DNA from: a candidate division FCPU426 bacterium | GTDB taxonomy: Bacteria > Oederibacteriota > Muellerivitia > Muellerivitales > Muellerivitaceae | NCBI GenBank assembly: GCA_030041545.1 | Contig: JASHNQ010000041.1 | Coordinates: 1-64,000, forward strand | DNA length: 64,000 nucleotides | Direction of reading: 5' to 3' | Part shown: positions 24,575 through 34,566 of the stretch, one piece after another | Layout of the letters: each line of letters begins with the position of its first letter | How positions within the stretch are numbered: the stretch's first letter is position 1 | Notes under the pieces: model-generated | The model's input: only the letters and a program-made list of their open reading frames with translations | Told to the model about the DNA's origin: nothing | The model's database searches: none | Translations under genes and position numbers: made by a program

Positions 24575-25477
24575 TTACACCTTCTCCGGCTGGTATTTGC
24601 CGAACAAGCCGGCCGGCTTGAAGATGAGGATGAGGATCAGGATGGCGAAGGCCAGGGCGTCGCGGTAGGTGGAGGAGCCGTAGCCCACCACCATGGACTC
24701 GGAAATGCCCATCAGGAACCCTCCCACCACCGCACCCCGGATGCTGCCGATGCCGCCCAAAACCGCCGCTACGAAAGCCTTGATACCGATCATAACGCCC
24801 ATCAAGGGGTCCACGCGGGGATAGGAAATGCCCACCAGGATGCCCGCCGCGGCCGCCAGGGCCGAGCCCAGGACGAAAGTGAAGCTGATGATGGTGTCCG
24901 TGGGGATGCCCACCAGGGACGCCGTCTCGTGGGAATGGGAAACGGCCCGCATGGCCCGTCCCAGTTTGGTTTTTTGGACGATCCATTCCAGGACGACCAT
25001 GAGGAAAATCGAGGTGCCGAAGACTGTGACCTGCTGGTTGGTGATGGAAAGCTCCCCCGACTGGAACAGGGCCACGTTGGGCATGATGTCGGGGAATACC
25101 CGGGGCGTGGCGCCGAATACCACTTGGCCCAGGTTTTCCAGGAAAAGGGAGACGCCCACGGCCGTAATCAAAAGGTTCAGCCGGGACACGTTGCGCAAGG
25201 GGCGGTAGGCGAGGCGCTCGATGAGGTAGCCTAAAAGGGCCGAGGCAGCCATGGCAGCGGCCATAACGACCAGGAACCCGCCGGCGGTGGGATGGTCGGA
25301 GGCGTGGAGGGCCAGTGCCGTGAAGAGGCCGGCGTAGGCGCCCACCATCACGATGTCACCGTGGGCGAAATTGATGAGCCGCAGGATACCGTAAACCATG
25401 GTATAGCCCAGGGCGATGAGCGCGTAGATGGACCCCAAGGCCGTGCCGTTCAAGAGCAGTTGGAGAAAGCCTTCCAT
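24575..25477 (-). CDS. livH: Branched-chain amino acid ABC transporter permease LivH
   Basis: A 300-aa membrane protein with the LivH signatures GSIYALIALGYTMVYGIL, RLINFAHGDIVMVGAY and GGIGSIRGAVVGGF. It forms the transmembrane channel with LivM. AGGGG lies six bases before the ATG at 25477; a second ATG two codons earlier (25483) sits directly against that site. It is the first gene of the interrupted permease pair. The substrate-binding protein gene (28513-29646) lies about 3 kb away on the same strand, separated by unrelated genes. Confidence 0.93.
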   Translation of the reverse strand: MEGFLQLLLNGTALGSIYALIALGYTMVYGILRLINFAHGDIVMVGAYAGLFTALALHASDHPTAGGFLVVMAAAMAASALLGYLIERLAYRPLRNVSRLNLLITAVGVSLFLENLGQVVFGATPRVFPDIMPNVALFQSGELSITNQQVTVFGTSIFLMVVLEWIVQKTKLGRAMRAVSHSHETASLVGIPTDTIISFTFVLGSALAAAAGILVGISYPRVDPLMGVMIGIKAFVAAVLGGIGSIRGAVVGGFLMGISESMVVGYGSSTYRDALAFAILILILIFKPAGLFGKYQPEKV

Positions 25478-25497
25478 ATCCATCCCCTAAAAAATTT

Positions 25498-25618
25498 CAC
25501 CGCGAAGGCGCGAAAATCGCGGAAAGGACAACATCTATATATAATCCAAAAGGAATCTTCCAACCATTTCATTTTATGATTATCTTTCTTCTTTCGCAGA
25601 CTTCGCGCCTTCACGGCA
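25498..25618. repeat. Inverted-repeat element, GCGAAGGCGCGAA type
   Basis: Arms CCGCGAAGGCGCGAA (25500-25514) and TTCGCGCCTTCACGG (25602-25616) pair with one mismatch, and pairing continues weakly inward. The interior is AT-rich and non-coding. It lies between the divergent livH and metallophosphoesterase genes. It is related in design to the CACGAAG elements at 4794 and 63749. Confidence 0.6.
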
Positions 25619-25694
25619 AAAGTCTTTGGATGCCTCCCTTGACAATGGGGGCCATCCGATAAAATAGTACGTTGCCTTTAACCCAGGAGGAACC

Positions 25695-26864
25695 TTGGCC
25701 ACCCGGCGAACCGTTCTCATCGTCAATCTCATCCTGAGCCTTTTCTTCCTGATGAACGCCCTTTCCATTTGGTCCGGATTGTCCATCTACCCCGGCGGGT
25801 GGCATTTCGTGCTGGTTTTCGCGGTGCTGGGAAACCTGCTCTGGCTGCTCTTGCCCCTCATCCTGCGCCGCCATTCCTCCCCCTTTTTCCGGCTGTCCCG
25901 GGCGCTCCTGGCCCCCCCTTGGGTCTTGTGGAACTTCCTGATCTTCCTTTATTCCGCATTCATGCTTTTATTGGGATTGCTCTGGCTGGTCACCTTCAGC
26001 TGGAAATGGGTTCCCTTGGCCCGCTTCGCCCATATCCCCTCGAACTTATTCCTGGCGACGCTGGGTTCCATCTGCGTCATCGGCTTTTTCCAAGCTCTTT
26101 TCACCCTGCGCCTGGAAAGGGTGTCCGTGCCCATCCAGAACCTTCCCCCGGAATTCGCGGGCTTCAAGATCGCCATGGTTTCGGACCTGCACGTGGGCCT
26201 TTTCACGCGTTTAAGCCGCCTAAGGCAATTCGCACGGGTGGCCCAAGCCGCGCAGCCCGACCTGTTCGTGGTTTGCGGCGACATCACGGACGACGATCCC
26301 CAATACCTCCCCAAGTTCCTGAGAAGCCTGGAGGAATTGGACCCCTACCTGCCCGCCATTGGGGTTTTGGGCAACCACGACGTTTATGCCAACCCGGAGA
26401 AAACCCTACTGGTCCTGGAGGACAGCCGGCTCCAAATGCTGGTCAATGAAGGCATGGAAATCAAGCGGGGAAACGCCGTAATCTGGCTTGCCGGGGTGGG
26501 CGACCAGGGCGCCCGCCGTTTCGGCAAATGGGGATCGGTGGCGCCCGATTTCGACAAGGCCCTGGAGGGAAAGCCCGCCGGAGCCCCAACCGTCCTCCTG
26601 GCCCACCAGCCGCAAGGCTTCAAGGATGCCGTGGAAAGGAATGTGGAATTGACCTTGAGCGGCCACACCCACGGGGGGCAGGTGGGCTTTAAGGCCATGG
26701 ACTGGTCCCTGGCCAAGCTTTTCATGAAATATCACATGGGGCATTTTAAGGAGGGGGATTGCCATCTCTACGTGACGCCCGGGACGGGCTTTTGGGTGCT
26801 GCCGGTGAGGTTCGGCCTGACGCCGGAAGTGACGCTTATTGAGTTGCTTCCAGCAACCCAATGA
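25695..26864 (+). CDS. Membrane-anchored metallophosphoesterase (YaeI/YkuE-like)
   Basis: A 389-aa protein. Roughly residues 1-145 hold four membrane segments. The calcineurin-like domain follows with VSDLHVG, CGDITDDD, GNHDVY, LLAHQP and SGHTHGGQVG, all metal-ligand motifs intact. YaeI/YkuE proteins hydrolyse phosphodiester or lipid-linked phosphate bonds at the membrane. The start codon is TTG, supported by a perfect AGGAGG four bases upstream. Stand-alone, divergent from livH. Confidence 0.9.
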   Translation: MATRRTVLIVNLILSLFFLMNALSIWSGLSIYPGGWHFVLVFAVLGNLLWLLLPLILRRHSSPFFRLSRALLAPPWVLWNFLIFLYSAFMLLLGLLWLVTFSWKWVPLARFAHIPSNLFLATLGSICVIGFFQALFTLRLERVSVPIQNLPPEFAGFKIAMVSDLHVGLFTRLSRLRQFARVAQAAQPDLFVVCGDITDDDPQYLPKFLRSLEELDPYLPAIGVLGNHDVYANPEKTLLVLEDSRLQMLVNEGMEIKRGNAVIWLAGVGDQGARRFGKWGSVAPDFDKALEGKPAGAPTVLLAHQPQGFKDAVERNVELTLSGHTHGGQVGFKAMDWSLAKLFMKYHMGHFKEGDCHLYVTPGTGFWVLPVRFGLTPEVTLIELLPATQ

Positions 26865-26888
26865 GTTTTAAATTCTCAATCGGAAAAT

Positions 26889-28163
26889 TTATTCGGATAG
26901 CGCTTCCGTGTTGATGTCCAGGCAAAGCACGTATTTCCTGCCGTTGACGTTCGTCAAAAGCGAGGACAAGGTCACGCAGCTGTTGCCCGAGGCCATGGAA
27001 AGGTAGGGTTCGGAAAGGTAGCTGGTCTTGCTCATGCCCGTTTCCATGAGGAAATAGTAATAATCCTTCATGGTATGGTCCGAGCCCTTGGGCGCTGGCC
27101 GGAAGACCACGGAGTTGCGTTTTGTCCCTCCGTCGTCGTTGGAGACGCTTTCGGTTATTTGGAGGCCTCTCTCGTCGAGAATGTACATGCTCTCCACATG
27201 GGGAAACCGGGCCACCATGCGCCTGAGGATGATATCGAAATGGATGGGATGCATCTGGCTGAGTTGCATTTGGATTTCAAAGAGAACGGCGTAATACCGG
27301 CTCATGTTGAGTTTCTTGGCCCCCAACCGTTTCAAAAGATGCCGCTTGAAGGCCCAGCCTAATCCCTCCACCCTGGATAGGACCGGCTCCATCTCCAGCC
27401 GGTCGTGCCGTTGGGGCCGCGCGAAGTAAAACCCCTGCACCATGTCCACGTCGATATCCAGGAGGCAAACCGCTTCCTCCTCGGTTTCCACGCCCTCGGC
27501 GATGATGAGCGTGCCCAGGTGGCGCGCCATGCGCACGAGGGATTTCAAGACTTCCTGCTTGTAGAAATCCTGGTGGATGTCCTGGACCAAAAAACGGTCG
27601 ATCTTGAGGATGTCGGGCTTGATCAAGGGAATGCGGTTGAGGTTGGAATGGCCCGCGCCCACGTCGTCCAGCGCGATCAGGAATCCGTAGCTGCGGTAGA
27701 GCTGGACGAAGCGCTGGAGTTCCTTGATGTCCGCCACTTCGGACTCGATGATCTCGATGGCGACATTCTGGGGTTTGATCCCCATCTGGTAAACCTGGGT
27801 GCGCAGGTGGCCGGACCCCGAAACGCCCTGGTCGAAGACGGCGGTGTTCAGGTTGAGGGAAAGGATCAGCTCGGGCGAAAGGGAATGGATGAGCCTGAAA
27901 TCGTCCAATGCCTTGCGGCGGCACAGGCGGTCCAAGTCCACCTCCAGGCCCTGGACTGCGGCCTCGTGAAAAAGGTCCTTGGGGGGGATAAGGCTGCGGC
28001 TGGAAGGGTGCAACCCCCGGCTCAATCCTTCCAGGCCGACGATGCAGCGCCTTTTGAGGGAAACAATGGGCTGGAAATGGGCTTCCACCCATTCCCCGGC
28101 GATGATCTCACGGAGGTTGAAAAAAGCCGGCTGGACGCCTTTTGTGAGTGTCGCTTTGTCCAT
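26889..28163 (-). CDS. EAL-domain protein with C-terminal sensor-like region (YkuI-like)
   Basis: A 424-aa protein. The EAL domain spans about residues 20-260: the signature is EGL (GLEGLSRG) rather than EAL, but the Glu is kept, and EIIESE, LDDVGAGHSN, KIDRFLV, EGVET and QGFYFARP are present. It may bind or cleave cyclic di-GMP. The C-terminal 150 residues (MYILDERGLQITES, YYYFLMETGMSKTSYLSEPYLS) look like a PAS/cache-type region of the EAL-associated YkuI_C kind. There is no transmembrane segment, so sensing is intracellular. It sits downstream of livK after a terminator. Confidence 0.85.
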   Translation of the reverse strand: MDKATLTKGVQPAFFNLREIIAGEWVEAHFQPIVSLKRRCIVGLEGLSRGLHPSSRSLIPPKDLFHEAAVQGLEVDLDRLCRRKALDDFRLIHSLSPELILSLNLNTAVFDQGVSGSGHLRTQVYQMGIKPQNVAIEIIESEVADIKELQRFVQLYRSYGFLIALDDVGAGHSNLNRIPLIKPDILKIDRFLVQDIHQDFYKQEVLKSLVRMARHLGTLIIAEGVETEEEAVCLLDIDVDMVQGFYFARPQRHDRLEMEPVLSRVEGLGWAFKRHLLKRLGAKKLNMSRYYAVLFEIQMQLSQMHPIHFDIILRRMVARFPHVESMYILDERGLQITESVSNDDGGTKRNSVVFRPAPKGSDHTMKDYYYFLMETGMSKTSYLSEPYLSMASGNSCVTLSSLLTNVNGRKYVLCLDINTEALSE

Positions 28164-28334
28164 GGGGAGGTCTCCTCAAGCCCAACAACAGCCCTTCAGC
28201 ATCCGGGATGTAAATGGAACCACCAAGCGGGAATGTTTACAAGTTAAATCAAGGGGTCTTCTGCAAAAAGATGGGGTTGCACAAAAACTTTCCGTGCTTT
28301 TCGCACAAAGGCTGGCTGGTTAAAGGCCTTCTAA

Positions 28335-28362
28335 ACAAAAAAGACCCGACAATTTGCCGGGC
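28335..28362 (-). terminator. Rho-independent terminator downstream of livK
   Basis: On the minus strand CCCGGC-AAATT-GTCGGG forms a six-pair stem (one G-T), followed by TCTTTTTTG. It lies in the 349-bp gap between livK and the EAL gene; I see no other gene in that gap. Confidence 0.75.
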
Positions 28363-28512
28363 CATGTTGTTTTTAGTAAGGTTTTTAGGCGCCGTAGATA
28401 GGCGGTTTATGCCGGGGGATTCCTCTCCAACAATACAGGGTTCCTTCACTCCGCCCAGTGGATATCCAAGTTCCTGAATTGATTTTGAAGTGACGGGAGG
28501 ATAAATGACTTA

Positions 28513-29646
28513 TCACGGGTTGATGGTCGTAACGTAGGAAGCCTTACCACCGGATATCTTTAAGACCACCGCGGGCTTCACCGCGTTGCGGTCCGCGTCC
28601 AGGCTGATGGAACCCGTGACGCCGGGATAATCCTTGGTGGCCGCGATGGCGTCGCGGATGTCCGCGCCGTCCAGGCTTTTGGCGCTCTTCAAAGCCGCCA
28701 CGAGTACGCCCGCCGCGTCGTAGCCCAGGGTGGCCAGGGCGTCCGGTACCTGGCCGAACTTGGCCTGGTACCTCTTCACGAAGTCCTGCACCTTCGGGTC
28801 GGTGGATTCGGGCGAATAGTGACTGGAGAAATAACAGCCGTCTAGGGCCTCTCCCCCGATCTCGTAAAGTTTCGAGGAGTCCCAGCCGTCCCCGCCCAAA
28901 AGGGGAACCTTGATGCCCAGTTCACGGGCTTGCTTAACAATGAGCCCGACATCCCCATAGTAACCCGGCACGAAAATGACATCGGGTTTTTGTCCCCGGA
29001 TGATGGTTAATTGGGATTTGAAGTCGACGTCCCCGGCCACATAACTTTGATCCGAAACGATGGCGCCCTTTCTTTCTTGGAAACGTTTGATAAAGAAATC
29101 CGCCAAACCCATGCTGTAATCACTTTTCTGATCCCTCAAGATAGCGGCCGACTTAGCCTTAAGCTGATCCATGGCGAAGTCGGCCATGACCCGGCCTTGG
29201 AAAGGGTCAATAAAACAAACCCGGAAAATGTAATCCCCTTTTTGGGTCACTTTCGGGTCGGTGGAGGAAGGTGAAATCATGGGAATTTTGTGGTCTTGGC
29301 AGATGGGTGCCGCGGCCAAGGAAAGGGAACTGGCGACTTCCCCCAGGATGACTTGGACTTTATCTTCCGTGATGAGTTTGGTGACGACGACGGCTACTTC
29401 TGAACCTTCACCTTGGTCATCGTAAGCGATCACCTTCAGGGTCTTGCCGTTCACGCCGCCCGCCGCGTTGGCCTCGTCCACGGCCAGTTGGATGCCGTTC
29501 TGGGTGGAAACGCCGAAGGTGGCCTGGGCGCCCGTGAGGGATCCATATTCCCCGATGCGGATTTCATTGGGGTTCAACTTGGGCCCGCAGGACAGGCCCA
29601 GGATCAGCGTCGCCAGGGCCGTAAAGGCCAAAAACCGTCGTTGCAT
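28513..29646 (-). CDS. livK: Branched-chain amino acid ABC transporter substrate-binding protein LivK
   Basis: A 377-aa periplasmic-binding protein. Signal sequence with a probable lipid-attachment Cys at residue 20 (LGLSC). The type I receptor fold is clear: IGEYGSLTGAQATFG, GIQLAVDEANAAGGVNGK, LKVIAYDDQG, GEVASSLSLAAAPI and ISPSSTDPKVT. It should capture branched-chain amino acids or relatives for LivHM. GAGGTGCTTC precedes the ATG; the frame upstream of it (to 29706) is rejected. Confidence 0.93.
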   Translation of the reverse strand: MQRRFLAFTALATLILGLSCGPKLNPNEIRIGEYGSLTGAQATFGVSTQNGIQLAVDEANAAGGVNGKTLKVIAYDDQGEGSEVAVVVTKLITEDKVQVILGEVASSLSLAAAPICQDHKIPMISPSSTDPKVTQKGDYIFRVCFIDPFQGRVMADFAMDQLKAKSAAILRDQKSDYSMGLADFFIKRFQERKGAIVSDQSYVAGDVDFKSQLTIIRGQKPDVIFVPGYYGDVGLIVKQARELGIKVPLLGGDGWDSSKLYEIGGEALDGCYFSSHYSPESTDPKVQDFVKRYQAKFGQVPDALATLGYDAAGVLVAALKSAKSLDGADIRDAIAATKDYPGVTGSISLDADRNAVKPAVVLKISGGKASYVTTINP

Positions 29647-29733
29647 GAAGCACCTCGTCAGGAAAGATGAAGGGTTGTAGGATAGCAAGATTACGGGGAC
29701 CGTCAAGAAAGAGTAAAATCCGGTGCCTAACGC

Positions 29734-31962
29734 TTAAACATCATTAAATTTCTTCCCGTAAAGCCTCAACGCGTTCAACACCACCGTCACCGAGGAAAGC
29801 GACATGGCCAGGGCGGCCAGGGCGGGCGGGACCTGGGTGAAGACGGCCAGCGGCAGGGCCGCCAGGTTGTAGGCGAAAGCCCAAAATAAGTTTTGGCGGA
29901 TGATGGAAAAAGTGGCCCGGGAAAGTTGAAGGGCCTCGATAACCTTTCCCAGGTTGCCTTGGACCAGCACCATGTCCCCCGCCTCCTTGGCCACATCCGT
30001 GCCCGATCCAAGGGCTATTCCTAAGTCCGCGCCGGTCAAGGCCGCCGCGTCGTTGTAACCGTCGCCCACCATGGCGACCTTCAAGCCCTTTCCCTTCAGC
30101 CCCCGGATGTAATCCAGCTTGTCGGCCGGGTCCATATTGGCCCTCACCACGTCCACGCCCACCCTTTCCCCCACCTTTTGCGCCACCACCTCCCCGTCGC
30201 CCGTCAGGAGGTGCGTTTGCAGTCCCAGGTCCTTAAGCTTTTGGACAACCTCCTTGGCGTTGGCTTGGGGCGGGTCCTCCATGACCAGGATGGCGGTGAT
30301 CTTTCCATCCAGGGCCATCAAGGAAACGGTCTGGCCGCCCTGCCGGTAGGCTTCCACGTTGGCCCTGACTTGGGGGGAAGGCAGGATGCCTTCCAGCGAT
30401 TCGACGAAAGCCTTGGTGCCGATGACCACTTGGTGGCCTTCCACGATACCTTGGAGGCCGGCGCCGGGCGTTTCCACCACCCTTTCCGAAGACGGCACGA
30501 CCAGGTCCAACGTCATCACTTCTTTTAATACGGCGGAAGCCAGGGGATGATTGGTTCCCATTTCCAAGGCCGCGGCGTAGCGCAGGAGCTTTTCTTCCTC
30601 CAAGCCGTTCAAAACCAGCATATCCACTAAGCGGGGTTTCCCCCCGGTTAAGGTTCCCGTTTTGTCGAAGACCATCACGTCCACGCGGTTGGATTTTTCC
30701 AGCGCTTCCGCCCGGCGGATCAGGATACCGCGCCGGGCCGCCACCCCGATTCCTACCATGAGGGCGATGGGGGTGGCCAGCCCCAGCGCGCAGGGGCAGG
30801 CGATAACCAAGACCGCGATGGCGTGGGAGAGCCCGAATCCCCACGGGCGCCCCGCCGCGAAAAACCAGCCTAAGGCCGTGGCTACGGCCAGCGCCAGGAC
30901 CGCCGGCACAAAGAAGGCCGCGGCCCGGTCGGCGGCCTTTTGCGCCGAGGCTTTGGATCCCTGGGCCTCCTCCACGAGGCGGACGATGTGGGCCAGGGCG
31001 GTTTCCTCCCCCACTTGGTCCGCCTTGAGGTTAAGGCTGGAGGGGCCGTTCAGGGTGCCGGCAAACACCTTGTCACCCGGCCTTTTCTCCACCGGCATGG
31101 ATTCCCCGCTCAAAAGGCTCTCATCCACCCGTCCCTTGCCTTCCAATACGTAACCGTCCACCGGGATGGCTTCGCCGGGCCGGACGCTTAAATGATCGCC
31201 GGCCGCCACCATTTCCACCGGCAAATCCACTTGGTGGGTCTCCTTGATCACATGGGCCATCCGGGGCTTGAGGTTCAGCAGCCCTTCCAAGGCCCGGTTG
31301 GCGCGCCGTTTGGAGTGGACTTCCAGGTACCGGCCCAGGGTCACGGTAAAAAGGATGAAGCTGGCCGCGTCGAAATAGGTTCCCACCTTCCAGCCGAAAA
31401 GGGCGGGAATGGAGGAAAAATAAGCCGCCGTGGAACCCAGTGAAATGAGCGTGTCCATGGTGACTTCCCCATGCCGAAGGCCCCGGAGGGCCGCCCCGTG
31501 GAAAGGCCAGCCGACGATGAAGAAAACAAGGGTGGCGAAAACCGCCTGTACCGGGAGGGGAAACTGGAAAGGCCTTAAGGCCATCAGCAGGTGCTCCATC
31601 AGGAAAGGGAGGATGAACAAACCTCCCATGACCAGCCTCCATCCCAGGCGGTTCTGTTCCGCCTGGTAGGTCTGGGAGGGTTGGGGTTGGGGGGAATAAG
31701 GCTTGGCCGAATACCCCGCCTTTTCCACGGCCGCTTCCAGGGCGTCCAAGTCGGGCGTGGATTCGGTCCGCACATAGGCCTTTTGCGAGGCGAAATTGAC
31801 GGCGGCGTTTTGGACCCCTGGCACCGTTTTGAGTTTGCGCTCAATGCGCGCCGCGCAGGAGGCGCAAGTCATGCCTTCCAGGTTGAGAATAACCGATGAG
31901 GGGCCGCAGGCCGGTTGTTGGGAGGCGGCTGGGGGGGGGTTCACTTCCAAAGAGGGGGACAT
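29734..31962 (-). CDS. copA: Copper-translocating P1B-type ATPase
   Basis: A 742-aa ATPase. An N-terminal heavy-metal domain has GMTCASC (Cys33, Cys36). It is followed by eight expected membrane segments with CPC in IACPCALGLATP, the phosphorylation Asp in DKTGTLT, HPLASAV, and MVGDGYNDAAAL. The CPC motif fits Cu(I) export. It follows the 69-aa metallochaperone gene by about 20 bp, on the same strand, so the pair is probably co-transcribed and copper-induced. No copper regulator gene is visible. Confidence 0.95.
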   Translation of the reverse strand: MSPSLEVNPPPAASQQPACGPSSVILNLEGMTCASCAARIERKLKTVPGVQNAAVNFASQKAYVRTESTPDLDALEAAVEKAGYSAKPYSPQPQPSQTYQAEQNRLGWRLVMGGLFILPFLMEHLLMALRPFQFPLPVQAVFATLVFFIVGWPFHGAALRGLRHGEVTMDTLISLGSTAAYFSSIPALFGWKVGTYFDAASFILFTVTLGRYLEVHSKRRANRALEGLLNLKPRMAHVIKETHQVDLPVEMVAAGDHLSVRPGEAIPVDGYVLEGKGRVDESLLSGESMPVEKRPGDKVFAGTLNGPSSLNLKADQVGEETALAHIVRLVEEAQGSKASAQKAADRAAAFFVPAVLALAVATALGWFFAAGRPWGFGLSHAIAVLVIACPCALGLATPIALMVGIGVAARRGILIRRAEALEKSNRVDVMVFDKTGTLTGGKPRLVDMLVLNGLEEEKLLRYAAALEMGTNHPLASAVLKEVMTLDLVVPSSERVVETPGAGLQGIVEGHQVVIGTKAFVESLEGILPSPQVRANVEAYRQGGQTVSLMALDGKITAILVMEDPPQANAKEVVQKLKDLGLQTHLLTGDGEVVAQKVGERVGVDVVRANMDPADKLDYIRGLKGKGLKVAMVGDGYNDAAALTGADLGIALGSGTDVAKEAGDMVLVQGNLGKVIEALQLSRATFSIIRQNLFWAFAYNLAALPLAVFTQVPPALAALAMSLSSVTVVLNALRLYGKKFNDV

Positions 31963-31982
31963 AGGGAAACCGGCGGCTCCTT

Positions 31983-32192
31983 TTAGGCAAGACTGGCTTT
32001 ATAGCCTTCGTCCCCGACGATTTCGGCAACCGCCTTGAAGTCGAGTGGACCCTCGGATTGGACCGTTGCTTGGTCCAGCGCCAGGCTGACTTCGGCCCTT
32101 TGAACACCCGGAACGGCGGAAAGGGCTTTTTGGACTGTATGGGCGCAATGGTCGCAAGTCATGCCTTCGATCTTGAGTGTCGTTGTTGGCAT
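31983..32192 (-). CDS. copZ: Heavy-metal-associated (CopZ-like) metallochaperone
   Basis: A 69-aa single HMA-domain protein with metal-binding MTCDHC (Cys13, Cys16) and the ferredoxin-like pattern ending in DEGYKASL. It should deliver Cu(I) to the ATPase encoded just downstream. ATG 32192 is preferred over GTG 32201 because the AGGAG site lies eight bases before it. Confidence 0.92.
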   Translation of the reverse strand: MPTTTLKIEGMTCDHCAHTVQKALSAVPGVQRAEVSLALDQATVQSEGPLDFKAVAEIVGDEGYKASLA

Positions 32193-32462
32193 CCGGTTCA
32201 CTCCTCGGCAGAAGGGGAAAGTACGGTTTTATTTTAGGACAATTAAACGGTTTTTCACGGCCTGTGTTGTATTTTTGGCTTGTGGATAACTTTTTCCTTC
32301 AACAAAGTGTGGTTTAAACCAAAGTGTCGTTCCATTCGAAAGGCCCTAAAAACCTTATAAGGGTTGAATTGGGGACGGCGGCCGACCCATAATAGGTTCT
32401 CGCAAAATTGCCTGGTAGTGCTTACCTTAATCCCTAATTCTTCAATTTTTTGGAGGAATTCC

Positions 32463-34472
32463 ATGCCGGAAAGCGCCAAGCGGTTGAATTTAGTTCAAAA
32501 GATTATCCAAGCCCACCTGGTTTCGGGCAATCCCGTGGCCGGGGAGGAAGTGGGCATTAAAATCGACCAAACCCTTACCCAGGACGCCACCGGAACCATG
32601 GCCTACCTGCAGTTCGAGGCCATGGGTATCCCCACGGTCCAAACCCAACTTTCCGTGTCCTATGTGGACCACAACATGCTCCAAACCGGCTTTGAGAACG
32701 CCGACGACCACCGTTACCTGCAGTCGGTGGCGGCCAAGCACGGCATTTATTTCTCCCGGCCCGGCAACGGCATCTGCCACCAGGTGCACTTGGAACGTTT
32801 TGCGGTCCCAGGTATGACCCTTTTAGGATCCGATTCCCATACCCCCACCTGCGGGGGTTTGGGTGAGCTTTCCATCGGCGCGGGCGGCCTGGATGTGGCG
32901 GTGGCCATGGGCGGCGGACCCTTCTATATGACCATGCCCAAAGTCCTGAGGGTGGAACTCAAGGGCAAACTCCAGCCCTGGGTGACCGCCAAGGACATTA
33001 TCTTGGAGGTCCTGCGCCGGTTGACCGTGAAAGGCGGCGTGAGCAAGATTTTGGAATATACCGGCCAGGGCGTGAAAAGCCTTTCGGCCACCGAACGGGC
33101 CACCATCACCAACATGGGAGCCGAACTGGGCGCCACCACCTCGATCTTCCCATCGGACGAGAATACGCGCGAATACATGAAGGCCCAAGGCCGCGGAAAG
33201 GATTGGACCCCCCTGACAGCAGACCCCGGCGCCACCTACGACGAGGAACTCATCATCGACTTGAACAAGCTCGAACCCTTGATCGCCCAGCCCCACAGCC
33301 CGGATAACGTAATCGAGGTTTCCAAGCTCAAGAACGTGGACGTCCAGCAGGTCTGCGTAGGGAGCTGCACCAACAGCTCCTACCGGGACCTCATGGCCGT
33401 GGCCAAGATGCTCAAGGGCAGGCATATCCACCCTTCCGTCTCCATGACGGTCACCCCCGGCTCCAAGCAGGTGTTCGAAATGATCGCCCAGAACGGGGCC
33501 TTGACCGACATCATCGCCTCCGGCGCCCGCATTATCGAGTCCGCCTGCGGTCCCTGCATCGGCATGGGCCAGGCCCCCCCCTCGGGCGGGGTTTCCATCC
33601 GCAGTTTCAACCGTAATTTCGAGGGCCGATCGGGTACCCGTGACGCCAAGGTCTACCTGGCCTCGCCCGAGGCCTGCGTGGCCTGCGCCCTCACCGGCAA
33701 GATCACCGACCCCCGCACCCTAGGCAAGCCCGTCAAGGTGGAGGTTCCGGAGAAATTCACGCTCGACGACGACGGCATCATCCCTCCCGCCAAGGACCCC
33801 AAAAAAGTAGAGGTGCTGCGCGGCCCCAACATCAAGCCCCTTCCCATCAAGGAGCCGCTGGGTGAAACGCTGGAAGGGGAGGTGCTGTTGAAGGTGGCGG
33901 ACAACGTCACAACCGACCATATCATGCCGGCGGGATCCAAGGTGCTCCCCCTTCGCTCCAACATCCCCGCCATCTCGGAGTTTGTATTCAACATTATCGA
34001 CCCCACCTTCCCCAAGCGCGCCAAGGAAGCGGGCGGCGGTTTTGTGGTGGGTGGCGAAAATTACGGCCAGGGTTCCAGCCGCGAGCATGCGGCCCTCGCC
34101 CCCATGTACCTGGGGTTGAAGGCGGTTCTCGTGAAAAGCTTCGCCCGCATTCACCGGGCCAACCTCATCAACTTCGGCATCCTGCCCTTGACCTTCGTGC
34201 AGGCTTCCGATTATGACTCCATTTCCCAGGGCGACAAACTGGAGATCCCGGACTTAAAGCAGGTCATCAAGGTGGACCATCCCTTCCCCGTGAAGGACCT
34301 GGCGACCGGCAAATCCGTCCAGGTGGTGCACAGCCTCACCGACCGCCAGAAGGAAATCATCATGGCGGGCGGCCTCTTGAACTGGACCAAGCTCAAGAAC
34401 GCGGCGGCCCCTGCGGGGAAACCGGTGGCCGCGCCCAAGGCCAAACCCGCGAAGAAGGAAAAGGTGAAGTAG
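32463..34472 (+). CDS. acnA: Aconitate hydratase
   Basis: A 669-aa enzyme of the citrate cycle. The 4Fe-4S cluster ligands lie in VGSCTNSSYRD and ACGPCIGMG, substrate residues in GSDSHTPTCGGLG and the C-terminal swivel domain GENYGQGSSREHAA. The length fits the shorter bacterial/mitochondrial-type aconitases. A Lys/Pro/Ala-rich tail (about residues 645-669) is extra. ATG 32463 has GGAGG upstream; the preceding open stretch is rejected. A strong terminator follows. Exact subfamily (AcnA versus mitochondrial type) is not certain. Confidence 0.92.
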   Translation: MPESAKRLNLVQKIIQAHLVSGNPVAGEEVGIKIDQTLTQDATGTMAYLQFEAMGIPTVQTQLSVSYVDHNMLQTGFENADDHRYLQSVAAKHGIYFSRPGNGICHQVHLERFAVPGMTLLGSDSHTPTCGGLGELSIGAGGLDVAVAMGGGPFYMTMPKVLRVELKGKLQPWVTAKDIILEVLRRLTVKGGVSKILEYTGQGVKSLSATERATITNMGAELGATTSIFPSDENTREYMKAQGRGKDWTPLTADPGATYDEELIIDLNKLEPLIAQPHSPDNVIEVSKLKNVDVQQVCVGSCTNSSYRDLMAVAKMLKGRHIHPSVSMTVTPGSKQVFEMIAQNGALTDIIASGARIIESACGPCIGMGQAPPSGGVSIRSFNRNFEGRSGTRDAKVYLASPEACVACALTGKITDPRTLGKPVKVEVPEKFTLDDDGIIPPAKDPKKVEVLRGPNIKPLPIKEPLGETLEGEVLLKVADNVTTDHIMPAGSKVLPLRSNIPAISEFVFNIIDPTFPKRAKEAGGGFVVGGENYGQGSSREHAALAPMYLGLKAVLVKSFARIHRANLINFGILPLTFVQASDYDSISQGDKLEIPDLKQVIKVDHPFPVKDLATGKSVQVVHSLTDRQKEIIMAGGLLNWTKLKNAAAPAGKPVAAPKAKPAKKEKVK

Positions 34473-34493
34473 GCTTCGCGAGAAACAGCAGGT

Positions 34494-34530
34494 CAAAAAA
34501 GCCCCGCCTCCCTGAAGCGGGGCTTTTTTT
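34494..34530 (+). terminator. Rho-independent terminator of aconitase
   Basis: GCCCCGC (34501-34507) and GCGGGGC (34517-34523) form a seven-pair stem followed by seven T and preceded by a run of A, so it could work in both directions. Confidence 0.95.
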
Positions 34531-34566
34531 ATGTGTCAATGACGACTTTTCAATGGTGGAGAAAAC

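Noticed and set aside
32255-32479. Small minus-strand gene upstream of aconitase
   Set aside because: No family resemblance or ribosome site; it overlaps the leader and start region of aconitase.
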